Shown here: piece after piece, positions 9,169-17,678 of the stretch
How the letters are laid out: every line of letters begins with the position of its first letter
Position numbering within the stretch: the first letter of the stretch is position 1
NCBI GenBank assembly: GCA_022448955.1
Contig: JAKVCU010000056.1
Location: 11,154 to 56,995 of the forward strand
Length of the DNA stretch: 45,842 nt
Reading direction: 5' to 3'
DNA from: Saprospiraceae bacterium
GTDB taxonomy: Bacteria; Bacteroidota; Bacteroidia; Chitinophagales; Saprospiraceae
Notes under the pieces: model-generated
Seen by the model: the letters and a program-made list of their open reading frames with translations, nothing else
Told to the model about the DNA's origin: nothing
Database searches by the model: none
Program-made: the position numbers and the translations under genes

Positions 9169-9793
9169 GCAATTTTTTGTAAGTGGAATCAGTACTGAGA
9201 TTGGAAAAACGGTAGTTTCCTCCATCTTGGTGAATGCATTAAAGGCTGATTATTGGAAACCTGTGCAATCGGGTGATTTGCATCATACTGATAGTATGAA
9301 GGTAGAGCAATGGGGAAGGCATGATGCTATGATGGTGCATCCAGAGGGTTTTCGTTTAAATACTCCTGCTTCGCCCCACTATGCTGCTGAGGTTGATGGT
9401 GTTCAGATTCACTTAGAAGATTTCAATATTCCACCTTCTTCGAACCATTTAATCGTTGAAGGTGCTGGTGGACTCATGGTGCCTTTGAATGATGAAGCTA
9501 CTATTTTGGACTTAATCAATTACTTAAAAATTCCTGTAATTTTAGTTTCTCAAAACTATTTAGGCAGTATCAACCATACTTTGTTAAGTATTGAAGCATT
9601 ACAAAGACGTAGTATACCCATTGCAGGTATCGTATTTAATGGGCCTTCAACGCCTTCTACAGAAAGTATTATTCAAAAAATGACTGGAGTACCCGTTATT
9701 TTTTACTTAGAAGAGTTAGAGAATGTCAATACAAAGACTATTCAAGCAACAGCAAAAAAGTATCAAGCTGAAATTGTATCAGCATTAATATAA
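9161..9793 (+). CDS. bioD: Dethiobiotin synthetase (BioD)
   Basis: A 210-residue ATP-dependent carboxylase that closes the ureido ring of dethiobiotin from 7,8-diaminononanoate and CO2. The P-loop-like motif GISTEIGKT (9-17) corresponds to GTDTxVGKT of the family. KPVQSG and the HLIVEGAGGLMVPL segment are also typical. Length is near the usual 220 residues. The start overlaps the end of bioF, implying coupled translation, and bioA follows after 56 bases. Confidence 0.95.
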   Translation: MAKQFFVSGISTEIGKTVVSSILVNALKADYWKPVQSGDLHHTDSMKVEQWGRHDAMMVHPEGFRLNTPASPHYAAEVDGVQIHLEDFNIPPSSNHLIVEGAGGLMVPLNDEATILDLINYLKIPVILVSQNYLGSINHTLLSIEALQRRSIPIAGIVFNGPSTPSTESIIQKMTGVPVIFYLEELENVNTKTIQATAKKYQAEIVSALI

Positions 9794-9849
9794 TATTACT
9801 TGTGTTGTTAGTTTGTCTCAAGCGAACCAACAAGCATTAACCAATTACT

Positions 9850-11148
9850 ATGACCTTATTAGAAAAAGATAAAAAGTACGTTTGGCATCCATATACACAA
9901 ATGAAAACTGCTGCAGAGCCGCTTCCGATTGTGAAAGCAGAAGGTGTATGGCTGACGGATGAAGATGGGAATAGATACATTGATGCTATTGCCTCTTGGT
10001 GGGTAAATATTCATGGTCATGCTCATCCCTATATCGCACAAAGGGTTTATGAGCAGTTTTTACAACTGGAGCATGTGATTTTTGCAGGTTTTACCCATCC
10101 ACCCGCTGTAGAATTAGCTGAAAAGCTCGTGAGTATTTTGCCGGAAGGCCAAAAGAAGATTTTCTACTCTGACAATGGGAGTACAGCTGTGGAGATTGGG
10201 ATCAAAATGGCCTTGCAATATTTTTACAACAAAGGAGAAAGCAGAAAGAAGATCATCGCTTTTGATGAGGCCTTCCACGGTGAAACTTTTGGAGCAATGT
10301 CAGTCAGCGGTGATCATGAATTATTTACGGCTTTTGAAGATCATTTATTTTCTGTAGACCGTATCCCAGCACCATTGCCTGGAAGAGAAGAAATTGCTTA
10401 TCATCAATTAGAGGCTTTATTAGAAACTGGCGAGGTAGCAGCCTTTATATTTGAGCCCTTAGTAATGGGAGCAGGAGGAATGTTGATGTATACACCAGAG
10501 CAGTTAGACCGTTTGATTGCCCTGTGTCATCAGTATGGAGCGATGTGTATAGCGGATGAAGTAATGACTGGTTTTTACCGTACAGGGAAAGTATTTGCTT
10601 GCGATTATTTGGAAAATGAACCAGATATTATGGCTATGTCAAAAGGCTTGACAGGAGGTAATTTGCCACTTTCTGTTACCTCGTGTACACAGGAAGTATT
10701 TGATGCGTTTTGGTCGGATGATAAGAAGAAGGCCTTTTTTCACGGTCATTCTTATACTGCTAATCCATTGGGTTGTGCAGCTGCATTAGCTAGTATGGAG
10801 CTATTGCAAGCAGAGACCTGTGCAGATCAGGTAAATATGATTGCTGCTCAACACACTGCCTTTATGAATGGCATTCAAGGTCACCCTTCTATAAAAGATA
10901 TTCGCCAAACAGGGACTATTCTTGCAATAGAGTTTCAAACGGGAAGTACTACTTCTTATTTTAATGAAATGAGAGACAAACTTTATTATTTCTTCTTGGA
11001 TAAAGGCTTACTTTTGCGTCCTTTAGGGAATGTGATTTATATTCTTCCACCATATTGTATAAAGGAAAAAGAATTGAATCGAGTATATAATGCCATAGAG
11101 GAGGCGCTGGATTCAGTCGTGTCAAGCAATGCAGCAACAAAAGCATAA
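9850..11148 (+). CDS. bioA: Adenosylmethionine-8-amino-7-oxononanoate aminotransferase (BioA)
   Basis: A 432-residue class III PLP aminotransferase that makes 7,8-diaminononanoate, usually with S-adenosylmethionine as amino donor. Evidence: VWHPYTQM near the N-terminus, as in BioA, ASWWVNIHGHAHP, the YSDNGSTAVE phosphate-binding stretch, the ADEVMTGFYRTG motif with D236, and the PLP lysine K265 in MSKGLTGGNLPLS. Its last 20 bases overlap the following ketoacyl synthase gene in another frame, indicating tight translational coupling. Confidence 0.96.
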   Translation: MTLLEKDKKYVWHPYTQMKTAAEPLPIVKAEGVWLTDEDGNRYIDAIASWWVNIHGHAHPYIAQRVYEQFLQLEHVIFAGFTHPPAVELAEKLVSILPEGQKKIFYSDNGSTAVEIGIKMALQYFYNKGESRKKIIAFDEAFHGETFGAMSVSGDHELFTAFEDHLFSVDRIPAPLPGREEIAYHQLEALLETGEVAAFIFEPLVMGAGGMLMYTPEQLDRLIALCHQYGAMCIADEVMTGFYRTGKVFACDYLENEPDIMAMSKGLTGGNLPLSVTSCTQEVFDAFWSDDKKKAFFHGHSYTANPLGCAAALASMELLQAETCADQVNMIAAQHTAFMNGIQGHPSIKDIRQTGTILAIEFQTGSTTSYFNEMRDKLYYFFLDKGLLLRPLGNVIYILPPYCIKEKELNRVYNAIEEALDSVVSSNAATKA

Positions 11149-12292
11149 GATAGGAATCGTAGGATGGGGCAGTATCTCTGCTCTTGGTGAGGATCGTGCA
11201 AGTATTTGGGAGCGATATCAACAGCAAGAGCAGTATTTGTCCTTTTCTACAGAAAAAAATGTTTGGGAAGGGCGCCTATCTGCAAAGAGTCAACAATCTA
11301 TAGCGCAGTTTCGAGCGAATAAGCTATATGCTTCCTTGGATCCAACTGTCCTTATGGCTATGCTTGCCGCAAAACAAGCAGTTGAGCAAAGTCAATGGGG
11401 AGTTGTAGACGATATAGGCATAAATATTGGTTCATCTAGAGGAGCGACTCAACTGTGGGAAAAGTACTTTCAGCAGTTTAGTGATAATAAAGTACTTTCT
11501 CCATTGGCTTCTCCAACTACTACTTCAGGGAATATTTCCTCTTGGGTTGCTCATCATTTAGGCAGTGGAGGGTTGGCACTGGAGCATAGCATTACTTGTA
11601 GTACTGCATTACATGCTTTATTGAACGGTATGACTTGGTTGGAATCTGGTCGAGCGAGTCGTTTTATTATTGGGGGGAGTGAGGCTGCTTTAACACCTTT
11701 TACGCTTTCGCAAATGCAATCCTTACGGATTTATTCAAGAGCCAATCCATCTGAAGTATATCCATGCAAAAGTTTGCACTTAGGTAAAGTTGAAAATACC
11801 ATGGTATTGGGGGAAGGAGCTGCTTGTTTTTGTATGGAAAACAATCCAAGTAATCCCATAGCATGGATCGCAGGAGTGGGCTATGCAAGAGAGCAGGTCC
11901 GTAATGCCACTTCTATTTCTGCTAAGGGGATGGGTTTTCAGCAATCGATGCAGATGGCTTTAGCAGAAGCTGAATTAGATCGAGTGGATGTTGTACTATG
12001 CCACGCACCAGGAACAATCAAAGGAGATCAATCAGAAGTAAATGCTATAAATGCTATTTGGCCAAACGAAGTGCCATTAATCACTTCGAATAAATGGAAA
12101 ATTGGGCATACTTTTGGTGCTTCAGGAGCTTTAAGTTTAGAACTCGCCTTGTTAATGCTTGAACATCAATGTTTTATTAGCACACCTTTTGAAAAGGTGG
12201 AGGCAAATCAAAAAATTCAAAATATACTTGTCAATGCCATGGGATTTGGTGGGAATGCAGTATCTGTTATATTGAGTGTTCCTAGCAGATAA
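11129..12292 (+). CDS. Beta-ketoacyl synthase in the biotin operon
   Basis: A 387-residue thiolase-fold condensing enzyme of the FabB/FabF type. The Cys-His-His triad is intact: C157 in SITCSTALHALL, H292 in LCHAPGTIKGDQSE (normally HGTGT..GD), and H327 in SNKWKIGHTFGASGA. The C-terminal GFGG loop is present. It is somewhat shorter than FabF (about 410) and divergent around H292. Sitting inside a biotin operon that has no bioC or bioH, it may help build the pimeloyl chain or act on an acyl intermediate; that role is inference. The start overlaps bioA by 20 bases. A housekeeping FabF is expected elsewhere in the genome. Confidence 0.88.
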   Translation: MQQQKHKIGIVGWGSISALGEDRASIWERYQQQEQYLSFSTEKNVWEGRLSAKSQQSIAQFRANKLYASLDPTVLMAMLAAKQAVEQSQWGVVDDIGINIGSSRGATQLWEKYFQQFSDNKVLSPLASPTTTSGNISSWVAHHLGSGGLALEHSITCSTALHALLNGMTWLESGRASRFIIGGSEAALTPFTLSQMQSLRIYSRANPSEVYPCKSLHLGKVENTMVLGEGAACFCMENNPSNPIAWIAGVGYAREQVRNATSISAKGMGFQQSMQMALAEAELDRVDVVLCHAPGTIKGDQSEVNAINAIWPNEVPLITSNKWKIGHTFGASGALSLELALLMLEHQCFISTPFEKVEANQKIQNILVNAMGFGGNAVSVILSVPSR

Positions 12293-12452
12293 AGTGAGAA
12301 TTGTATTTCTGCGATATATTTTTACTCAGATAAAATTTTCCTGCATCTTTAATTTTGAAAAAAATGAACAGATTAGGAAGAATTTGCTAATGGCGAATTA
12401 AAGTCTAGCCTTTTTACTATTTTCGCCTCTGCATTATAAAAGTTAATAGTAG

Positions 12453-13040
12453 ATGTTATTTCGTTTAATTGCAGTTTTCGGCTGTGTAGTCATTTTTATC
12501 AATGGTTGTAATAGTTTGATCTCTCAGTTTGTGGGGACCCATAAATTAAGGACTCATGAAATGGCAGAGATTGTCCAAAATGGGCTAGGAGATGCGGATT
12601 ATGTTGAAATAAATAATGCTTGGACGACAGGTGATTTCATCTATGCGCCACCTGTGCGTACACAAAAAAAAGGATTGATTATCTTTCCTATTCTCTCAGA
12701 AGAACAGATGAAGCAGCATGAAAGGGGAGAGGCTGTAAAAGTGCAACTAATGGCATGGTCGGAGGATTATACTCAAGAATGTTTGGATGCTAAAACCTGC
12801 ATGCCCAAACAAAAAATGACGATTATGGGAATCATGCGTGATATCCCGAAAGAAAAAAATAAGGTAGATGAATTTTCATCCGAACAATATCAACTTTCCG
12901 AAAATATGTTTTTCATGGAAAAAGATCGTGCACCCTTAGAGTGGTATTATAACCTAGCCATCATGTTGGGGGTATTGGCCTTGGGCTTCGGAATTGAATA
13001 TTACAATTTGAAAAAATCAAAAGTGAAATCGAATGAGTGA
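12453..13040 (+). CDS. Membrane-anchored protein of unknown function upstream of bioB
   Basis: A 195-residue protein I do not recognise. It has an N-terminal hydrophobic segment (about 4-20) ending in INGC, which could be a poor lipobox or a membrane helix, a hydrophilic middle domain (about 30-160) with two cysteines (CLDAKTC), and a second membrane helix (about 167-182) followed by a lysine-rich tail. The likely topology is two helices with the middle domain outside the cytoplasm. Its end overlaps the bioB start by 8 bases, so it belongs to the operon. A 160-base gap separates it from the ketoacyl synthase. Nothing here shows a part in biotin synthesis. Confidence 0.8.
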   Translation: MLFRLIAVFGCVVIFINGCNSLISQFVGTHKLRTHEMAEIVQNGLGDADYVEINNAWTTGDFIYAPPVRTQKKGLIIFPILSEEQMKQHERGEAVKVQLMAWSEDYTQECLDAKTCMPKQKMTIMGIMRDIPKEKNKVDEFSSEQYQLSENMFFMEKDRAPLEWYYNLAIMLGVLALGFGIEYYNLKKSKVKSNE

Positions 13041-14175
13041 GCAAAAATGGACCTATGAAGCTATTAAAGAGCTTTACAATACTCCTCTATTAGAATTAGT
13101 CTTTCGCGCTGCAAGTGTTCATCGCGAGCATCATAATCCAAGAGAGGTTCAAATCTCTACCCTTTTATCGATCAAGACTGGTGGATGCCCTGAAGATTGT
13201 GCTTATTGTCCACAGGCAGCTCGTTATTTTACGGATGTCGAAGAAAATGAATTGATGTCAGTGGAACAGGTTCGTACTGCTGCTACACGTGCCAAATCAT
13301 TGGGTTCTTCTCGCCTTTGTATGGGGGCTGCATGGAGAAATGTGGAGGATGGTGAAGAGTTTGATCACGTCTTAGATTTAGTAAGAACGGTGAACGAACT
13401 AGACATGGAAGTATGTGCCACACTAGGAATGTTGACGGAGCGTCAAGCGCAAAAGTTAAGAGATGCTGGCCTTTATGCGTATAATCATAATTTAGATTCT
13501 TCTGAAGATTATTATAAAGAAATTATCTCTACTAGAGGTTATGAAGACCGTTTAAAAACTCTAGATAACGCTCGTAAGGCTAATCTTACTTTGTGTTCTG
13601 GTGGTATTATCGGCATGGGCGAATCTATTGATGATCGTTGTAAGATGTTGGAAACACTAGCTTCTTTGGATCCAGTGCCTGAATCAATTCCTATCAATGC
13701 ATTGGTTAGTGTAGAAGGTACGCCAATGGAAAATGTACAACCTATTTCTATTTGGGAAATGATCAGAATGGTGGCTACTACTCGTATTGTTATTCCTACG
13801 ACTACAGTTCGCTTATCAGCAGGAAGAACTGAAATGAGTATAGAAGGGCAGGCTTTATGTTTCATGGCTGGTGCTGGTTCTATTTTTGCAGGGAATAAAT
13901 TGTTGACTACCCCAAATCCTGAAATGTTTAAAGATTTGGAAATGTTTCATTTGTTAGGCTTAACGCCGACAGAGCCTTATGCCAAGCATGAAAAACCAGC
14001 AGTTTCAGAAAAAGAGGAGGTGCCAGAGACGGAAGATAAAAAACATAAATGGAGTAGACCTAAGCATCGTATTGAAGCGAATGTTAAGTATACCAAGCTA
14101 GGTAAACAAAGGCGGAAAGCACAACAAAATACGGATGCTGAAAAGAAATTGAAGGAGTCAAAAGCTCAATCTTAA
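13033..14175 (+). CDS. bioB: Biotin synthase (BioB) with a basic C-terminal extension
   Basis: A 380-residue radical SAM enzyme that inserts sulfur into dethiobiotin. The CxxxCxxC motif binding the 4Fe-4S cluster is C52, C56 and C59. The 2Fe-2S ligands C96, C128, C188 and R260 are all present and almost match E. coli numbering (97, 128, 188, 260). Conserved blocks include SRLCMGAAWR, YNHNLDSS and SGGIIGMGE. The usual core ends near residue 320; the last 60 residues form an extra Lys/Arg/Glu-rich, probably disordered tail. It overlaps the preceding gene by 8 bases and the next gene by one base (TAATG). Confidence 0.97.
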   Translation: MSEQKWTYEAIKELYNTPLLELVFRAASVHREHHNPREVQISTLLSIKTGGCPEDCAYCPQAARYFTDVEENELMSVEQVRTAATRAKSLGSSRLCMGAAWRNVEDGEEFDHVLDLVRTVNELDMEVCATLGMLTERQAQKLRDAGLYAYNHNLDSSEDYYKEIISTRGYEDRLKTLDNARKANLTLCSGGIIGMGESIDDRCKMLETLASLDPVPESIPINALVSVEGTPMENVQPISIWEMIRMVATTRIVIPTTTVRLSAGRTEMSIEGQALCFMAGAGSIFAGNKLLTTPNPEMFKDLEMFHLLGLTPTEPYAKHEKPAVSEKEEVPETEDKKHKWSRPKHRIEANVKYTKLGKQRRKAQQNTDAEKKLKESKAQS

Positions 14176-14813
14176 TGAAAAAACTATTGCTCTGGAGCTT
14201 TATCATTGGTCTATTAGGAATACTTTCTATCCTTTTATGTAATTGGTGGGTGGTGGCATCTACCCGATCACAAATTTATACTATTGATGAAGTGCCAGTG
14301 CAAAAGGTGGTCTTAGTATTAGGTACTTCTAAATTGATCCGGGGGAAATATCAAAATCCTTATTTCAATTCACGCATTGAAACGGCTGCGGCATTGTACA
14401 AAAAGGGCAAAGTAAAACACTTTATCCTAAGTGGGGATAATGGCCGCAAATCATACAATGAACCAGAAGATATGCAAAATGCTTTATTAAAAGCAGGGAT
14501 TCCTGAATCCGCTATCACTCTAGATTATGCAGGTTTCAGAACATTGGACTCCGTGGTTCGCTGTTCCAAAATTTTTGGGCAAGATCAATTTGTTATTATT
14601 TCACAAAGCTTCCACACACCAAGAGCATTATTTATTGCTAATGCTTATGGATTGGATGCCACAGCTGTGAATACAGAAGAAATCTGGCCAGGACTTTTGA
14701 CCAAAACAGACATCCGAGAGTATCTTTCAAGATGTAAAGCAGTACTGGATTTGTACATTCTGCGAAAGCAGCCAAAATTTCTTGGAAAAAAAGAGAAGGT
14801 AGTAATTAGTTAA
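14175..14813 (+). CDS. SanA/YdcF-like DUF218 membrane protein
   Basis: A 212-residue protein with one N-terminal membrane helix (about 5-25) and a DUF218 domain. The domain shows VVLVLGTSKLIRGKYQNPYF, FILSGDNGRKSYNEPEDMQ, the acidic-turn region YAGFRTLDSVVR, and VIISQSFHTPRALFIA. This pattern is that of the SanA branch, linked in E. coli to envelope integrity and vancomycin exclusion; the biochemical activity of the family is not settled. The start overlaps the bioB stop as TAATG, so it is the last gene of the biotin operon, though a role in biotin metabolism is doubtful. Hairpins follow it. Confidence 0.87.
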   Translation: MKKLLLWSFIIGLLGILSILLCNWWVVASTRSQIYTIDEVPVQKVVLVLGTSKLIRGKYQNPYFNSRIETAAALYKKGKVKHFILSGDNGRKSYNEPEDMQNALLKAGIPESAITLDYAGFRTLDSVVRCSKIFGQDQFVIISQSFHTPRALFIANAYGLDATAVNTEEIWPGLLTKTDIREYLSRCKAVLDLYILRKQPKFLGKKEKVVIS

Positions 14814-14816
14814 AAG

Positions 14817-14856
14817 TGTAATTGTATAATGGCAGATAGACCATTTACCATTACAC
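14817..14856 (+). terminator. Hairpin after the biotin operon
   Basis: An imperfect inverted repeat (arms 14817-14833 and 14841-14856, outer GTGTAAT/ATTACAC, inner ATAATGG/CCATTTA) starts a few bases past the last stop codon of the operon. It lacks a clean T-run, so efficiency as a terminator is uncertain. Its outer arms match those of the hairpin at 44227-44264. Confidence 0.45.
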
Positions 14857-14862
14857 CAATAC

Positions 14863-14974
14863 ATCCGATAGTTATCGGATAACCAACAACTTAAATAGTT
14901 ATTAGACAATTGTTTGATAGTCAATGGTTGATTTTGATTTATTTATCGTCAGCCATTGACCAATAACCAACAAC
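14863..14974. repeat. Cluster of short inverted and direct repeats before tpiA
   Basis: A near-palindrome ATCCGATA-gt-TATCGGAT (14863-14880) and an inverted repeat GTCAATGGTTG/CAGCCATTGAC (14920-14930, 14950-14960) lie between sanA-like and tpiA. The 12-mer ATAACCAACAAC occurs twice (14879-14890 and 14963-14974). With the hairpin just upstream, the whole gap is built of small repeats. Confidence 0.55.
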
Positions 14975-14980
14975 ATCATC

Positions 14981-15736
14981 ATGAGGAGAACACAAATCGT
15001 TGCCGGAAACTGGAAAATGAATAAGACCTACCAAGAAGGTAGAGATCTAGTGAAAGCTATTGTAGAAAAGCTACAACCATCTGATAATAAGGTGGTCCTG
15101 TGTACCCCGTTCATTCATTTGAATAGCGTGGCTGCCTCTATCAAGGATATTTCAAACCTTCATTTAGGTGCTCAGAATTGCCACCAAGAGATGAGAGGTG
15201 CTTACACAGGGGAGGTTTCTGCTGCTATGCTTCAATCTGTTGGTGCTGAATATGTGATTATTGGACACTCTGAGCGTAGAAAGTATTTTAGCGAAAGCGA
15301 TGAATTATTAGCTCAAAAAGTCAAGACTGTATTAGGTATCGGATTGTTACCAATTTTCTGTTGTGGAGAGGAGTTAGCAATTAGAGAGGAAGGAACACAG
15401 AATCAATTAGTAAAGAAACAGTTGGAAGCTGCTTTGTTTGGTTTGGAGGAAGAAGATTTTGCGAAGGTAGTGATCGCTTACGAACCAGTATGGGCAATCG
15501 GTACAGGTAAAACAGCTACGCCTGAACAAGCACAGGAAATGCATGCTTACATTCGTGCTTTGATTTCGGAGAAATATGGTGAAAAAAGAGCAGATTTGAC
15601 GACTATCCTTTATGGGGGAAGTGCAAAACCTAATAATGCCAAAGAATTATTCAGTCAGCCAGATGTAGATGGCGGATTGATTGGTGGGGCTTCCTTGAAA
15701 GCAGATGACTTTGTAGCTATTGTCAACTCTTTTTAA
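14981..15736 (+). CDS. tpiA: Triosephosphate isomerase
   Basis: A 251-residue glycolytic enzyme interconverting dihydroxyacetone phosphate and glyceraldehyde 3-phosphate. Catalytic residues are in place: N10 and K12 in AGNWKMN, H96 in IIGHSERR, and E168 in AYEPVWAIGTGK, followed by the flexible lid and the YGGSAKPNN phosphate-binding turn. Length is standard. Its stop codon overlaps that of the convergent UbiA-like gene by four bases. Confidence 0.98.
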   Translation: MRRTQIVAGNWKMNKTYQEGRDLVKAIVEKLQPSDNKVVLCTPFIHLNSVAASIKDISNLHLGAQNCHQEMRGAYTGEVSAAMLQSVGAEYVIIGHSERRKYFSESDELLAQKVKTVLGIGLLPIFCCGEELAIREEGTQNQLVKKQLEAALFGLEEEDFAKVVIAYEPVWAIGTGKTATPEQAQEMHAYIRALISEKYGEKRADLTTILYGGSAKPNNAKELFSQPDVDGGLIGGASLKADDFVAIVNSF

Positions 15737-16527
15737 AAGAGCCAATCAAAAAAGTATACGAATAAAAATTGGATGATCATAGTTCCATCCAAAAGTCCAG
15801 TAAAATAATAATCATGGGTAATCTTATCTGAGTACCATATTATGATGAGGGTACTTAGGTAAGATAGCCCCAATCCAATGTACACTCCAGTACTGTATAC
15901 GTCCAAGCCATGGTTAAAATGAGCAAGTGTTTCTGCAAAGAAAATTAATATTAAGGATAGGTATTTTGCTCTATTGATACCCATTACAGAAGGTAATGTT
16001 TTTACTTTTGTGAAATCATCAATCTGCAAATCCCGAATATCAAAAGGAATGGTAATTGCAAAAACAAAAAGTATTTTTTCAATAAAAATGATCCAAATAG
16101 GAAAGTGTCCTTCCACATGATAAGTATAGCTTGGAAGCATGACCGTAAGCCAGCTCCATATGATTGCTATCAAAAAAATTTTGATAAAATGGAAATCTCT
16201 CAAACGTCGTTTTTTTCCTAAAAAAGGAAGTACGTATGCCAAGGAGAAGATACAAGGAATAATAAGTGCTTTCCAGAGCTTCCAATCTAGCTGGAATATC
16301 AAATAACTACAGGCTAAGGCAGAGATAACAGCATACACGACAATATGGTGTCTAAAACGGGCAATGACTTGGTAGCGCCCTTCTTTTTGAAAGGGTTTTA
16401 CCTTTCGAAGGCCTACAATGCGATGTATAGCATAGAGAAAGTGGGTTCCAAAAAAGATAAATAATGCGGTAAAGTCAAAACGGATGAAACCAAGCGTAAC
16501 GTACTGGGTTTGCCAGTACATCGACAA
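15733..16527 (-). CDS. UbiA-like membrane prenyltransferase homologue
   Basis: At least 264 residues, with about seven membrane helices, resembling the UbiA-like proteins of Bacteroidota. The segment FAITIPFDIRDLQIDD looks like the second Asp-rich motif of UbiA enzymes. The first motif (NDxxDxxxD) is not evident; the corresponding region reads FGTHFLYAIHRIVG, so catalytic activity is uncertain. TTG 16527 is the only ordinary start codon in the frame, but coding-like sequence of the same frame continues upstream to 16608 and looks like the missing first helix (DLLLYGNFWIALAALSMY). No ATG, GTG or TTG exists there; a CTG lies at 16596. See the finding on this start. The upstream M42 peptidase gene ends at 16599, so coupling is possible. 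Confidence 0.75.
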   Translation of the reverse strand: MSMYWQTQYVTLGFIRFDFTALFIFFGTHFLYAIHRIVGLRKVKPFQKEGRYQVIARFRHHIVVYAVISALACSYLIFQLDWKLWKALIIPCIFSLAYVLPFLGKKRRLRDFHFIKIFLIAIIWSWLTVMLPSYTYHVEGHFPIWIIFIEKILFVFAITIPFDIRDLQIDDFTKVKTLPSVMGINRAKYLSLILIFFAETLAHFNHGLDVYSTGVYIGLGLSYLSTLIIIWYSDKITHDYYFTGLLDGTMIIQFLFVYFFDWLF

Positions 16528-16598
16528 GGCCGCTAGGGCAATCCAAAAATTGCCATAAAGAAGGAGGTCAACGACAGGGGTGATATAAGGTTTCAGAT

Positions 16599-17678
16599 CT
16601 AGAAATACTTAAAGTTATGTTGGTATTTTATATTTTGTAATGTCTCGTAAATTAAGCGGATAACGTTTTCTACGTCATCTTTATGTGCCATTTCTACTGT
16701 AGTATGCATATATCGTAAGGGCAATGAAATTAAAGCAGAAGGCACTCCTTCATTGGAGTAGGCGAAAGCATCCGTGTCTGTTCCAGTACGTCGAGAAGAC
16801 GCTTCTCTTTGGAAAGGAATACCTTTATCCTCCGCCGTGTCAATGATGAGTTGCAATAACTTATTATGTACAGCAGGGGCATAGGTTACAGTTGGTCCTT
16901 TTCCACTTTTTACATCCCCTAATTTTTTAGGGTTAATAAGTGGAGTATGGGTGTCATGTGTAACATCAGTAACAATAGCAACGTCTGGCTTGATATTTCT
17001 AGCGATCATTTCGGCACCCCTTAATCCAACCTCTTCTTGAACAGCGTTTACGATATATAAAGAATAAGGTAATGTTACTTGCTTTTCTTTGATCAATCGA
17101 GCTACTTCAGCAATGCAAAACCCCCCCATTCTATTGTCAAGTGCTCTTCCGACATAATATCTATCGTTGAGCATCATCATTTCATCTTCGAAGGTAATCA
17201 CAGCTCCGATGTGAATACCCATTTCGAGTACCTCTTCTTTATTTTTGGCTCCTACATCTATAAAGATATTCTCTATATTGGGTGTAAGCTTTGCATCATC
17301 ACCTTTTCGAGTGTGGATTGCTGGCCATCCAAAAACACCTTTCACAATACCTTTTGGTGTATGGATATTCACCTTTTTGGAAGGTGCAATTAAATGATCA
17401 GAACCTCCATTGCGGATAACGGTAATAAATCCGCTTTCCGAAATATAATGTACAAACCAAGAAATTTCATCCGCATGGCCTTCTATAACGACTTTATAGT
17501 TTTTACCAGGATTAATCACTCCATAAACGGTACCATAGTTATCAAGATGCCAATCATCGATGTATGGCTTTATATAATCTAGCCATAATTTTTGGCCAGC
17601 GCTTTCAAAACCAGTAGGAGAGGCATTATTTAAATACTTTTGCAGAAAAGCCTCTGAGGTTGGATTTATGATTCCCAT
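16599..17678 (-). CDS. M42 family metallopeptidase (glutamyl-aminopeptidase type)
   Basis: A 359-residue cytoplasmic di-metal aminopeptidase of family M42 (PepA/TET/FrvX-like). Metal-binding and catalytic motifs: IEGHADEI (H68, D70), GRALDNRMGG, VQEEVGLRGAE with the catalytic Glu pair, VTDVTHDTHTP, and the C-terminal MHTTVEM histidine. The family assembles into large shells that trim short peptides. The frame starts at ATG 17678, a good fit. It probably shares a transcript with the UbiA-like gene just downstream. Confidence 0.94.
   Translation of the reverse strand: MGIINPTSEAFLQKYLNNASPTGFESAGQKLWLDYIKPYIDDWHLDNYGTVYGVINPGKNYKVVIEGHADEISWFVHYISESGFITVIRNGGSDHLIAPSKKVNIHTPKGIVKGVFGWPAIHTRKGDDAKLTPNIENIFIDVGAKNKEEVLEMGIHIGAVITFEDEMMMLNDRYYVGRALDNRMGGFCIAEVARLIKEKQVTLPYSLYIVNAVQEEVGLRGAEMIARNIKPDVAIVTDVTHDTHTPLINPKKLGDVKSGKGPTVTYAPAVHNKLLQLIIDTAEDKGIPFQREASSRRTGTDTDAFAYSNEGVPSALISLPLRYMHTTVEMAHKDDVENVIRLIYETLQNIKYQHNFKYF

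Noticed and set aside
13539-13865. 108-codon frame opposite bioB
   Set aside because: It lies wholly inside bioB on the opposite strand; bioB has full motif support.
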